Shown piece by piece: positions 33,661 through 42,428 of a DNA stretch of 64,000 bases (within the stretch, counting starts at the first letter, position 1; the number at the start of each line of letters is the position of its first letter). The stretch is from Chitinophagaceae bacterium UBA1931. Its GTDB lineage: Bacteria; Bacteroidota; Bacteroidia; Chitinophagales; Chitinophagaceae. Location of the stretch: assembly GCA_002337125.1 (NCBI GenBank), contig DDFJ01000001.1, positions 955,597-1,019,596 on the forward strand, in the 5' to 3' direction. Made by a program: the position numbers and the translations under genes. A model generated the notes under the pieces. That model saw nothing but the letters and a program-made list of their open reading frames with translations. It was not told where the DNA came from and made no database searches.

Positions 33661-34762
33661 ATTATATGGGGCCAATAGAGTTTTATTATCCATTGCAGAT
33701 TATTTAAAAGCAAACAATCATGAAATTTCGATTCTTCTTCCATCAAAAGGTGGAATAACACAAGAGTTTGAAGACCGAAATATTCCGTACTATACGATTT
33801 TCTTTTTCCCTCCTTTTTTGTACTTCAGATTATCTCCAAAGTATCTTGCATGGCCAATTTTATTTTGTATAAATATTATCAAATTCTTTCCAATAGTAAA
33901 CGTAGTTAGAAAATTTAACCCTGATATTATTTACTCTAACACCTCTGCAGAAAATATAGGGATCCTGATTTCAAAAATTTTAAAGAAAAAGCATATATCC
34001 CACATTCATGAGTTCATGTCGTTAGATTATGCGACGTTTTTTATAGCAGGCAAAAAAAACAAACAGGCATACATTAATCAAAGTGATGGAGTGATATTTG
34101 TTTCAAAAGCAGTTGCAAATTATATAATGGGGTCCAACACATTAAAGTCCAAACACAGAATAATTCCAAACGGAGTTCCAAATCCAGAAATAATTCTTCA
34201 TAAAAAAACTTTGTCAGAAGAATTAAACTTTGGAATTGTTGGTATTCTGTCGCCAGGAAAAGGGCAGGATTTAGCCATTGAATATTTTGCAAAACTACTT
34301 TTTCGTTATCCTAAATCAAAACTGCATATTTATGGAGATAAGGAAGGATGGTACAAAAAGAAAATTGTTCGGCTAATTAATAAACTCAATTTGCAGGAGA
34401 AAGTAATTCTTCATGGCTTTCAGCGAAATACTAATGCAATTTTCGAAACCCTCGATATTCTTTTTATGTTTTCGAAATCTGAAGGATTCGGAATGGTAAC
34501 AGTTGAAGCCATGTTGCGAGGTGTGCCTGTTATAGGTTTCAACAATGCCGGAACTGGCGAAATAATAACTGACAAACAAACCGGATGCTTATTCAATGAT
34601 TACAATTCATTTCAAGATTCAGTATCTTATTTGATTTGCTCAAATGATACTTATGAAAATATCCGTTCGCAAGCTCATATTACTGCCAAATCTCAATTTT
34701 GTGAATTGACTTTTACTCAAAACATTGAAAAGTTTATTAAACAAATTGCCAACTCGAATTAA
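33629..34762 (+). CDS. Glycosyltransferase family 4
   Basis: The 377-residue protein starts MRIQFILRNNELYGANRVLL, typical for GT4 enzymes (acceptor-binding loop YGANRVL), with ILKKKHISHIHEFMS, a nucleotide-sugar domain around NFGIVGILSPGKGQDLAIEY, LQEKVILHGFQRN and the E-x7-E stretch KSEGFGMVTVEAMLRGVPVI. The ATG overlaps the upstream gene by 32 bases; a later start would remove the first beta strand, so the overlap is probably real. Retaining glycosyltransferase in the cytoplasm, building the repeat unit. Confidence 0.88.
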   Translation: MRIQFILRNNELYGANRVLLSIADYLKANNHEISILLPSKGGITQEFEDRNIPYYTIFFFPPFLYFRLSPKYLAWPILFCINIIKFFPIVNVVRKFNPDIIYSNTSAENIGILISKILKKKHISHIHEFMSLDYATFFIAGKKNKQAYINQSDGVIFVSKAVANYIMGSNTLKSKHRIIPNGVPNPEIILHKKTLSEELNFGIVGILSPGKGQDLAIEYFAKLLFRYPKSKLHIYGDKEGWYKKKIVRLINKLNLQEKVILHGFQRNTNAIFETLDILFMFSKSEGFGMVTVEAMLRGVPVIGFNNAGTGEIITDKQTGCLFNDYNSFQDSVSYLICSNDTYENIRSQAHITAKSQFCELTFTQNIEKFIKQIANSN

Positions 34763-34879
34763 AAATATATTAATGATGTACGTATTAACTAAAATAAAAA
34801 TGATTGAATCGCAATATGAAACTTTATAAAACCTGCAATTAAAAAAAGATTTTATTCTGATACTAACAGTAAAAAATTA

Positions 34880-35656
34880 ATGCGAGTTTCAATCATAACA
34901 ATTGTATATAATAATCAAAAGAATATTGCCGACTGTTTGCAATCTGTACACAGCCAAAACTATTCAAACATTGAGCATATAGTCATTGATGGAGGGTCAA
35001 CGGATGGCACTCAGGAAAAAATAGCAAAATTCAATAAACATCTTTCCTGTTATATTTCAGAGAAAGATAATGGTTTATACAATGCACTTAACAAAGGGAT
35101 AAAAAAAGCCACAGGTGATATCGTGGGAATTCTACATTCTGACGATTTATTTTATAATGAAAATGTAATTTCAGATATCGTGGATTTCTTCCATAAAACA
35201 AATGCGGATTTAGTTTATGCAAATGGAATGTATGCAGACCAAAAAGATATAAGAAAAATTAAACGCTTTTATAAATCTTCGCCTTTTAAAAAATATTTTT
35301 TGAAATTTGGTTGGATACCTCTTCATACTACAATTTATGTTAAGAGAGATGTTTTCGAAAAGTATGGTTTATATGAAGAGTATTATAAAATTGCTAGTGA
35401 TTATGAAATTTCATTAAGATGGTTTACAAGCAAAAAAATCACTAAAGCATTTCTTGATAAATGGGTTGTAAAAATGAGACTAGGTGGCAAAAGCACAACT
35501 CTTGGTCTTCAAAAGCTCAAGTCAAGTGAAGACCTTGCTATTATTAAGAAATACAACTTAAATGGATACTTTACACTAGCATTTAAAATATTAAGAAAGA
35601 TCCCACAATACATATATCCTATGTTTATAAGTGTTAAAAAAGGTAAAAGAACTTAA
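34880..35656 (+). CDS. Glycosyltransferase family 2 (WcaE/WcaA-like)
   Basis: The 258-residue protein has VSIITIVYNNQKNIADCLQS, the donor-binding IEHIVIDGGSTDGTQEKI, DNGLYNALNKGIKKATGDIV and the metal-binding motif ILHSDDLFY, all standard for small GT2 enzymes of the WcaE type. The fold is GT-A with an inverting mechanism. It is separated from the previous gene by 117 AT-rich bases and from the next by 95. The donor is unknown. Confidence 0.88.
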   Translation: MRVSIITIVYNNQKNIADCLQSVHSQNYSNIEHIVIDGGSTDGTQEKIAKFNKHLSCYISEKDNGLYNALNKGIKKATGDIVGILHSDDLFYNENVISDIVDFFHKTNADLVYANGMYADQKDIRKIKRFYKSSPFKKYFLKFGWIPLHTTIYVKRDVFEKYGLYEEYYKIASDYEISLRWFTSKKITKAFLDKWVVKMRLGGKSTTLGLQKLKSSEDLAIIKKYNLNGYFTLAFKILRKIPQYIYPMFISVKKGKRT

Positions 35657-35751
35657 GTTTTAAAGTAAAAATATCTACTTTTAAAAATAGCTTTGAAGTT
35701 TAGTAAAAACATATTTAACAGCTTTTATAACTGCAGAAAAAGCCTATCAAG

Positions 35752-37137
35752 ATGAGAGGGTCTACAAAAACGAAATATTTACAGCGTCTCTTTCTTGATT
35801 TTATTGTAATCACTTTTTGTTTTGTGCTTGTTCGAGTTTTATTCAAGAAATATCACGAACATATATTTGATCTACGTTCTTTTGTCTTACTCGGTTATAT
35901 TTTATCTGCATGGTATTTTGCAGCTAAACTCACTAAACTTTACACTGGATTTCTTGATCGCATTCTTTCAGCAGAATGGGTTGCCTTGATTAAAACTTAT
36001 CTTACACATTTCCTTGCGGTAATTGCTGCATTATATTTTTTATCTAGAGATCCAATTCAAAACAAATGGTTTCTTATTGTCTTCGAGTTCCTACTTTTTT
36101 ATTTTTTAGCAATTGAAAAATATTTAGCCCGATGGTATTTTGGAAGCCAACTCAGCGATCGATATAAAATACCTATAATTATTATAGGCACGGAAATACA
36201 AGGGATTAGATTTTATCAAAGGGTGCTTTTAAATTCAGCATATAACTACAAATTGACAGGATTTATTGGAGAAACAGAACAACCATTAATTACGGATAAA
36301 TATCTTGGCAAGATTGATGAACTGGACTCCGTTTTAAATCAGCATTCAGATGTAGAAGAACTTATCATAGCATTACCTAACAGCTTAAACTATAAAATAA
36401 AAAAAATTATAAAATCAGGAGAAAAGAAGGCATTAAAAGTAAGAATCGTGCCAGATTATTATGAATTTACAGAAACCTTTGGTATTTCTGACATAGCTTC
36501 AATACCAGTTATCTCTGTAAGAAAAATTTCCCTCGAAGACAGTGAAATCAGGCTCTTAAAAAGAGTATTTGATATTCTTTTTTCTACTTTTATTATTCTA
36601 CTTGTTTTAAGCTGGTTATATCCAATTATAGCATTACTGATTAAATTAGAATCAAAGGGACCTGTGCTTTTTAAACAATTACGGTCCGGACAGGCAAATA
36701 AGAATTTCTATTGCTACAAATTCAGGTCAATGAGATCTGACAATGACAAACTAGATTTGCAGGCACAAAAAAATGACAGCAGGTTAACACGTATCGGAAA
36801 GTTTATACGAAAAACAAGCATTGACGAATTGCCCCAGTTTTTTAATGTTTTAATTGGCAATATGTCGGTAGTAGGTCCAAGACCACATATGGTTGAACAC
36901 ACTGAAAAATATGCTGCAATAGTTGATGAATACATGATTCGTCATTATGTTCAGCCAGGAATAACCGGCTGGGCACAGATTAATGGTTTCAGGGGAGAAA
37001 CTAAAGATCCTTCCATGATGGAAGCTCGTATAAGACACGATATCTGGTATATTGAACATTGGAGTTTTTGGCTTGATCTGCAAATTATTATTCAAACAGT
37101 TATCAATGTTTTTAAAGGAGAAAAAAACGCATACTAA
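35752..37137 (+). CDS. Undecaprenyl-phosphate sugar phosphotransferase (WcaJ-like)
   Basis: The 461-residue protein begins with four membrane helices, then a Rossmann-like domain (about 135-250: IPIIIIGTEIQGIRFYQRVL), a fifth helix (LFSTFIILLVLSWLYPIIAL) and the bacterial sugar transferase domain: GPVLFKQLRSGQANKNFYCY, KFRSMR, SIDELPQFFNVLIGNMSVVG, PRPHMVEHTEKY and QPGITGWAQINGFRGET. This polyprenyl glycosylphosphotransferase starts repeat-unit assembly by moving a sugar-1-phosphate to undecaprenyl phosphate. Length is standard for the group. It comes late in the locus, as often in Bacteroidota. Confidence 0.93.
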   Translation: MRGSTKTKYLQRLFLDFIVITFCFVLVRVLFKKYHEHIFDLRSFVLLGYILSAWYFAAKLTKLYTGFLDRILSAEWVALIKTYLTHFLAVIAALYFLSRDPIQNKWFLIVFEFLLFYFLAIEKYLARWYFGSQLSDRYKIPIIIIGTEIQGIRFYQRVLLNSAYNYKLTGFIGETEQPLITDKYLGKIDELDSVLNQHSDVEELIIALPNSLNYKIKKIIKSGEKKALKVRIVPDYYEFTETFGISDIASIPVISVRKISLEDSEIRLLKRVFDILFSTFIILLVLSWLYPIIALLIKLESKGPVLFKQLRSGQANKNFYCYKFRSMRSDNDKLDLQAQKNDSRLTRIGKFIRKTSIDELPQFFNVLIGNMSVVGPRPHMVEHTEKYAAIVDEYMIRHYVQPGITGWAQINGFRGETKDPSMMEARIRHDIWYIEHWSFWLDLQIIIQTVINVFKGEKNAY

Positions 37138-37181
37138 CTATTTTAATTCCTGCTTCACAGGATAAAGAATCTATTTGTTAC

Positions 37182-38819
37182 ATGATGAAAAATGTTCAGA
37201 AAAGGCTATTTTCATTTATATTCCTCTGTTTTGTTTCGTTGACATCATTTGCACAATCGCTTACAATCAATCATGAAAATGAGTTACTGGAGTTTAAAAA
37301 GAAAAACACAGACACTCATTATTCGTTTATGATGTACCCGTTAACTGATGACTCTTTAGATACTTATCAATCTAAGCCTGTTAAAAAAATTATCTATAAA
37401 AAGGATTTTTCGTTTAGCATTTTTAATCCTGAATTTGTAACACGTTATAATAGTAAAGCTCCGTTTGGCTGGAATGATGGGACCATGATACCTAACAGAG
37501 GCTTTCAAAATATGACCACTACAGGCTTTTTCTTGAAAAAGAATTTTTTCTCTGTTCAGGTCAAACCAGAACTATTGTTAGTTCAGAATAAACCATTTCT
37601 AACATTTCCTGAAATATACAGCGATAACTTATGGGCAGTGAGGTACAACCTTTTCAACCAGGTTGACAATCCTGAACATTTTACAAAAGTCAGGAAATTT
37701 TACCCCGGACAATCTAATATTAAATTAACCTTCAAAAAGTTATCGGCTGGTATTTCAACAGAAAACAGATGGTGGGGACCCGGACGTTATAACAGTATTT
37801 TAATGACTAATAATGCTCCCGGTTTCTTACATATTTTCCTTCAAACAGAAAGACCAATAAATACCAAAATCGGGAGTTTTGAATTTCAGTTTATTGCCGG
37901 AGATATTTATGGTTCGGGTGAATTACCACCTGATACCGGAAGGACAATCAACAATATAAGACTGTATAAAGCAAAGCCAGATAATGACAAGAGATACATC
38001 AATGGTTTAGTACTTGCATACCGGCCTTCTTTTGCCAAAGGTTTATCATTAGGAATTGGAAGAGTTTTCTATTTGTACAAGACCGACAGGTTAAAAACAT
38101 TTGACGGATATTTACCGGTATTTGGTGGTGTGTTTAAAAATGAAACAACTAACGAGGACGAAAAAAAAAGAGATCAACTTCTTTCTGTTTACCTAAAACA
38201 ACAATTTGAGAATGGTAAATCAGACATCTATCTTGAATTTGCAAGAAATGATCATGCATGGAATTTGCGGGATTTCATTTCCGATCCTTTTCATTCGAGG
38301 GCATACATAGCCGGGGTTAACAAATATTACAAACTACCCAAGCGTACATTAAATATTAATATTGAAATTTCTGAACTAAGTAAATCAGCAAAAACAAATC
38401 CAAGAGCAACTCCTTATTGGTATACACATCACCAGGTTGTTCATGGTTATACTAATTACGGACAGGTACTTGGTGCAGGAATTGGCCCTGGTTCTGCTAT
38501 GCAATCTGTAACGGCTGATTTCATCAAATCACCCACGAATAATTTCGGTTTTTACGTGTACCGCATTGAACGAAACAAAGATTTCTTTTATGATGCATTT
38601 CTTCCGACATATGAATATTACAGGAAGTGGGTGGATATGGTACTGGGATTCAAAATAAACAAATCGTTTAAATATTTCAATCTCTGTTCCAATATTAATT
38701 TCATACGATCTTACAACTATGAATGGCAGTATAATCCAACATCACAAAACGGGCCATTGAAAGATGGGGTTGATATACTCAACTTATCTGCAAATGTTTC
38801 GCTTCAATACAAATTATAA
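37182..38819 (+). CDS. Capsule assembly Wzi family outer-membrane protein
   Basis: The 545-residue protein has a signal peptide (SLTSFAQS) and a beta-barrel with FGWNDGTMIPNRGFQ, ISTENRWWGPGRYNSILMTN, LEFARNDHAWNLRDFISDPF and a terminal aromatic-rich strand ending SLQYKL. The motif E.RWWGPG is characteristic of the Wzi/CapsAssemb family, lectin-like outer-membrane barrels that hold polysaccharide at the surface. The length is close to Wzi (about 480) with longer loops. It is the last gene of the plus-strand locus and is closed by the terminator at 38837-38867. Confidence 0.85.
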   Translation: MMKNVQKRLFSFIFLCFVSLTSFAQSLTINHENELLEFKKKNTDTHYSFMMYPLTDDSLDTYQSKPVKKIIYKKDFSFSIFNPEFVTRYNSKAPFGWNDGTMIPNRGFQNMTTTGFFLKKNFFSVQVKPELLLVQNKPFLTFPEIYSDNLWAVRYNLFNQVDNPEHFTKVRKFYPGQSNIKLTFKKLSAGISTENRWWGPGRYNSILMTNNAPGFLHIFLQTERPINTKIGSFEFQFIAGDIYGSGELPPDTGRTINNIRLYKAKPDNDKRYINGLVLAYRPSFAKGLSLGIGRVFYLYKTDRLKTFDGYLPVFGGVFKNETTNEDEKKRDQLLSVYLKQQFENGKSDIYLEFARNDHAWNLRDFISDPFHSRAYIAGVNKYYKLPKRTLNINIEISELSKSAKTNPRATPYWYTHHQVVHGYTNYGQVLGAGIGPGSAMQSVTADFIKSPTNNFGFYVYRIERNKDFFYDAFLPTYEYYRKWVDMVLGFKINKSFKYFNLCSNINFIRSYNYEWQYNPTSQNGPLKDGVDILNLSANVSLQYKL

Positions 38820-38836
38820 GATTACAATTCATTAAT

Positions 38837-38867
38837 AAAAAAGGCGTTTCAATGAAACGCCTTTTTT
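38837..38867. terminator. Bidirectional intrinsic terminator
   Basis: GGCGTTTC-AAT-GAAACGCC forms a perfect 8-bp stem, extended by A/T pairs, with T runs after it on both strands. It separates the convergent exopolysaccharide locus and the minus-strand sugar catabolic locus. Confidence 0.9.
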
Positions 38868-38902
38868 ATTTTGTATGTTCGATGAAAGAGTCAACTTCAT
38901 AA

Positions 38903-40378
38903 TCAGAGATTACGAATCCAGCCCTCGTAATAAACTGCAGCTTTTGATTCTGCGTTTTGCTGAAAACTGGTTTTGGTAAGTTTCAGTTGTTTTAATGCAT
39001 CAATGTTTTTATACACGCCTGCTTTTAATCCGGCCATAAATGCTGCTCCTAAAGCTGACACATCAGCAATACCAATATTCACCACTTGTTTCTGTAACAG
39101 CTCAGCAATAAACTGCATCACAAATTTGTTGGAAGTAATACCACCATCTGCATTCAGTTGCTGTAATGAAACACCGGCATCTATTTCCATAGCTGTTATC
39201 ACATCTTTGATCTGGTAAGGAATGGATTCAAGTGCCGCACGTACAATATGATTTTTAGTTGACCCAAAACTCAAACCAACAATTGACGCTCTCCTATCCA
39301 TTTGCCAATGCGGCGAACCTAGTCCGCTGAAGGCAGGAATAAGGTAGACTCCACCGTTATCAGCAACAGCATTGGCCATTGCTTCTGTTTCTTTACTGTC
39401 GCTGAATAAATTTAATTCGTTCTTTATCCATTCAATTGTTGCACCGCAGGAAACAATCACACCTTCCAGTGCATAATCAACTCTTTCTTCGGTACTCCAG
39501 CAAATCGTTGTGACCATTCCATTAGCAGATTGAACAGGCTTGTTGCCGATGTTCATTAAAATACTGCAGCCGGTTCCCAATGTTGCTTTTGCAGTTCCTG
39601 TTTCAAAACAACCTTCTCCAAATGCAGCAGCATGTGAATCTCCAATCATTCCTGTTACCGGTACTGCTGTTGAAAGCATGCCGTTCAATGTTGTTTCTCC
39701 AAAGAAAGAAGAAGATGGTTTTACCTGTGGTAGCTGAATACCTGTTAAGCCAAATACTTTGATCAGCTCTTCATCCCATTGCAATGAATGAAGATTAAAA
39801 AACATGGTACGTGATGCATTGGTATAATCTGTTGCATAGGATTGACCATTGGTGAATTTGTACAACAACCAGGCATCAACTGTTCCAAAATATGCTTCAC
39901 CTTTAGCAAGAGCTGCTTTTACAGTATCATTATTCTTCGATAACCAGATAAGTTTTGTAGCTGAGAAATAGGGATCAATCACCAACCCGGTTTTTTGCTG
40001 AATGGTTTCTGCAAGCCCCTGTTGTTTTAATTCTTCGCAGAGCTGCACAGAACGTTTACACTGCCATACAACAGCATTGTGCAAAGGCTTTCCATTTTTA
40101 TCCCACAGCACAAACGTTTCACGTTGGTTGGAAATACCAATACCTGCAATTTTACTTTTGTGAAATCCTTTTTCAGCAAACTGCTGCAGGCATTTTTGCA
40201 CTGAAGCAAGTACATTCTCATAAATCACCTCAGGTTCCTGTTCAACAAAACCATTATCGGTATAATGAGTAAACAAAGGTTCAGAACCTTTGGCAACAGC
40301 CTGTCCCTTTTCATCAAAAATTAATGACTTGGTTGAGCTGGTACCCTGATCAATTGCTAAAATATATTTCGCAGACAT
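38903..40378 (-). CDS. FGGY-family carbohydrate kinase, glycerol kinase-like
   Basis: The 491-residue protein has the FGGY signatures ILAIDQGTSSTKSLIFDEKG and GCFETGTAKATLGTGCSILM and is closest in pattern to glycerol kinase (ISNQRETFVLWDKNGKPLHN, GLVIDPYFSATKLIWL). Two positions differ from glycerol kinase: the GDQQAA segment, in which Asp is the base and Gln touches glycerol, is GDSHAA here, and WQDRRT is WQCKRS. The base is kept but a substrate contact is lost, so the substrate may not be glycerol. It is the last gene after split transketolase and a fucose-isomerase-like gene. That set resembles the apulose kinase route for D-apiose. No glycerol uptake or dehydrogenase gene is nearby. Confidence 0.82.
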   Translation of the reverse strand: MSAKYILAIDQGTSSTKSLIFDEKGQAVAKGSEPLFTHYTDNGFVEQEPEVIYENVLASVQKCLQQFAEKGFHKSKIAGIGISNQRETFVLWDKNGKPLHNAVVWQCKRSVQLCEELKQQGLAETIQQKTGLVIDPYFSATKLIWLSKNNDTVKAALAKGEAYFGTVDAWLLYKFTNGQSYATDYTNASRTMFFNLHSLQWDEELIKVFGLTGIQLPQVKPSSSFFGETTLNGMLSTAVPVTGMIGDSHAAAFGEGCFETGTAKATLGTGCSILMNIGNKPVQSANGMVTTICWSTEERVDYALEGVIVSCGATIEWIKNELNLFSDSKETEAMANAVADNGGVYLIPAFSGLGSPHWQMDRRASIVGLSFGSTKNHIVRAALESIPYQIKDVITAMEIDAGVSLQQLNADGGITSNKFVMQFIAELLQKQVVNIGIADVSALGAAFMAGLKAGVYKNIDALKQLKLTKTSFQQNAESKAAVYYEGWIRNL

Positions 40379-40390
40379 TGTTTATTTTTT

Positions 40391-40410
40391 TCACAGATTT
40401 ACAGATGAGT
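40391..40410. repeat. CACAGATT intergenic repeat, copy 1 (short)
   Basis: TCACAGATTTACAGATGAGT, a partial copy of the element seen complete at 42388 and 47976. Confidence 0.5.
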
Positions 40411-40514
40411 TCAAGCGTCCCCATTGTTCTGTTTTGTTTTGGGCAACAGAATAAAACGAGAACAATAATAAAAGGCAGATAATGTTAAAACGTGCAGCAA
40501 TCATTTTCCATTTT

Positions 40515-41477
40515 TTATGACAGCAATTTTTTTGCCTGTTCAGAAATTCCTTCTGCACTTATTCCGTAATGTTTGAATATTTCAACCTGTGAACCACTCA
40601 CTGTGTATTCATCTGGAATACCCATAATTTTAAACGGCCTGCAATAACCATTCTGCAACAGGTAAGAAGCACAAGCTTCCCCAAGTCCGCCATTTACACT
40701 ATGCTCTTCAACTGTAATGATTGCTTTTACTTTTCCTGCAAGTGCAGAAAGCAATTCCGTATCGAGTGGTTTAATTGTATGCATACTTACCACTGTTGCA
40801 TTAATGCCGCTTTCTTTCAGCAATGCTGCAGCCTTTACTGCCGGATCAACTGTTTCGCCATTGGCGATGATAGCAAGATCATCTCCTTCAGTAATCACTC
40901 TTCCTTTACCAAAAGCAAAAACTTCATTGCTGTTTTCTTTCAGCAAAGGCATTATTTTTTTACCGAAGCGTAGATAAACTGGTTGTTTACTTTCAGCAGC
41001 AAGTATTGTTGCCTGCTCGGTTTCATAATTATCAGCCGGAGCAACAATGATGATATTATTGATTGCACGTAATGCAGCAAAATCATGCAGACTGTGATGT
41101 GTGCTTCCCAATGCTCCATAACTAACACCGGCACTGATACCAACTACAGTAACAGGATGATCGCTGTAACAAATATCATTTTTGATTTGCTCCAATGACC
41201 TTGCAGTTAAAAAACATGCAGGTGATACAGCAAATACTTTTTTATCGCATGAACCAAGTCCTGCGGCTACACCAACAAGGTTCTGTTCTGCAATACCCAC
41301 TTCAACAATCTGCTTCGGAAACTTTTTACCAAACGGAACAAGTTTTCCCGAACCTCTTGAATCGCTTGTTACAGCAATGATGTTCTGATCAGTTTCTGCC
41401 AAACGCTGCAGTGTTTCTGAAAACACATCCTGGTTTGGTTTATCTCCTCCCGGAATAATATTTATTTGTTCTGCCAT
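40515..41477 (-). CDS. Transketolase C-terminal subunit (split transketolase)
   Basis: The 320-residue protein contains the pyrimidine-binding and C-terminal domains of transketolase: SRGSGKLVPFGKKFPKQIVE, VGIAEQNLVGVAAGLGSCDK (catalytic Glu in EQN that activates thiamine diphosphate), SYGALGSTHHSLHDFAALRA and the C-terminal domain with VSMHTIKPLDTELLSALAGK and ITVEEHSVNGGLGEACA. It needs the N-terminal subunit encoded 71 bases upstream. Split transketolases in sugar catabolic loci include the apulose-4-phosphate transketolase subunit B; standard pentose-phosphate use is the alternative. Cytoplasmic. Confidence 0.9.
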   Translation of the reverse strand: MAEQINIIPGGDKPNQDVFSETLQRLAETDQNIIAVTSDSRGSGKLVPFGKKFPKQIVEVGIAEQNLVGVAAGLGSCDKKVFAVSPACFLTARSLEQIKNDICYSDHPVTVVGISAGVSYGALGSTHHSLHDFAALRAINNIIIVAPADNYETEQATILAAESKQPVYLRFGKKIMPLLKENSNEVFAFGKGRVITEGDDLAIIANGETVDPAVKAAALLKESGINATVVSMHTIKPLDTELLSALAGKVKAIITVEEHSVNGGLGEACASYLLQNGYCRPFKIMGIPDEYTVSGSQVEIFKHYGISAEGISEQAKKLLS

Positions 41478-41511
41478 TATTTTAATTTTCTCTCACTGTT
41501 GCTAAAATACT

Positions 41512-41540
41512 TCTCACAGATTACACAGATTAACACAGAA
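41512..41540. repeat. CACAGATT intergenic repeat, copy 2
   Basis: TCTCACAGATTACACAGATT followed by AACACAGAA, between the two transketolase subunit genes. Confidence 0.65.
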
Positions 41541-41548
41541 ATGCTTTG

Positions 41549-42379
41549 TTAATCATGTAAACTTGTGAGCAATTCATCAAGCTCACTTATTGCCTGTTCG
41601 TACTGTTCTTTGTTGGGAACTCCATGATGCCACTTCACTTCATTTTCCATGAAGCTTACGCCTTTTCCTTTAGTTGTATGCGCAATTACCATCGACGGTT
41701 TTCCTTTTTCAAATGGTAGTGCTGCAAATGTTGCCGATAATGCTTCTACATCATTACCATCAACTTCACGCACTGCCCAGCCAAAAGCTTTCCATTTTTC
41801 ATCCAGCGGATCAGTATTACACACATCAGCGGTAGGCCCGGTTATCTGCAATGTATTCTTATCAACAATAGCGCATAAGTTGTCGAGCTTGTAATGCGCA
41901 GCAGATAATGCAGCTTCCCAGTTACTACCTTCAGGCAACTCACCATCGCCCATTAATATAAACACCCGGTAATCTTTCTGATCAAGTTTGGCTGCAAGTG
42001 CTGTACCTACACAAATAGGCAAACCATGCCCCAACGCTCCGGTGTTTTGTTCCACACCATTTACTTTACGTGTTGGATGACCAATGTATTTCGATTGGTA
42101 TTTGCACAGTGTATCCAGATCTTCTTCCGGAAAAAAACCTTTGTCGGCCAGTACAACATATAAAGCTTCCACACAATGTCCCTTGCTTTGTACGTAACGG
42201 TCACGGTCGGGCGATGTAAAGTTTTGTGGCGATACATTCATCACTTTATTGTACAACACATTCAGGATATCTGTACTCGACAAACTTCCTCCTGTATGCC
42301 CGGCTTTGGCACCCACAATGTATTTGAGTATTTTTTTACGGTACCCGACTGATTTTTTCTTCAGTTCATTTGTATTCAT
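41549..42379 (-). CDS. Transketolase N-terminal subunit (split transketolase)
   Basis: The 276-residue protein is the thiamine-diphosphate-binding half of transketolase: VGAKAGHTGGSLSSTDILNV, DRYVQSKGHCVEALYVVLAD, NTGALGHGLPICVGTALAAK and the diphosphate/Mg motif MGDGELPEGSNWEAALSAAH followed by IVDKNTLQITG. Start and length match the usual stand-alone N-terminal subunit. With the C-terminal subunit it would move two-carbon units between sugar phosphates; in the apiose route the donor is apulose 4-phosphate. It starts 49 bases after the isomerase-like gene stop codon, with a CACAGATT repeat in between. Confidence 0.9.
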   Translation of the reverse strand: MNTNELKKKSVGYRKKILKYIVGAKAGHTGGSLSSTDILNVLYNKVMNVSPQNFTSPDRDRYVQSKGHCVEALYVVLADKGFFPEEDLDTLCKYQSKYIGHPTRKVNGVEQNTGALGHGLPICVGTALAAKLDQKDYRVFILMGDGELPEGSNWEAALSAAHYKLDNLCAIVDKNTLQITGPTADVCNTDPLDEKWKAFGWAVREVDGNDVEALSATFAALPFEKGKPSMVIAHTTKGKGVSFMENEVKWHHGVPNKEQYEQAISELDELLTSLHD

Positions 42380-42387
42380 ACCTTATT

Positions 42388-42418
42388 CTCCCACAGATTT
42401 CTCAGATTAACACAGATA
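42388..42418. repeat. CACAGATT intergenic repeat, copy 3
   Basis: CTCCCACAGATTTCTCAGAT followed by TAACACAGATA, between the isomerase-like and transketolase genes. Confidence 0.65.
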
Positions 42419-42428
42419 AGTTGAATGA

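Noticed and set aside
38903..40378. Plain glycerol kinase glpK
   Set aside because: The family resemblance is strong, but a glycerol-contact Gln is replaced and no glycerol gene is near, so I did not assign the symbol.
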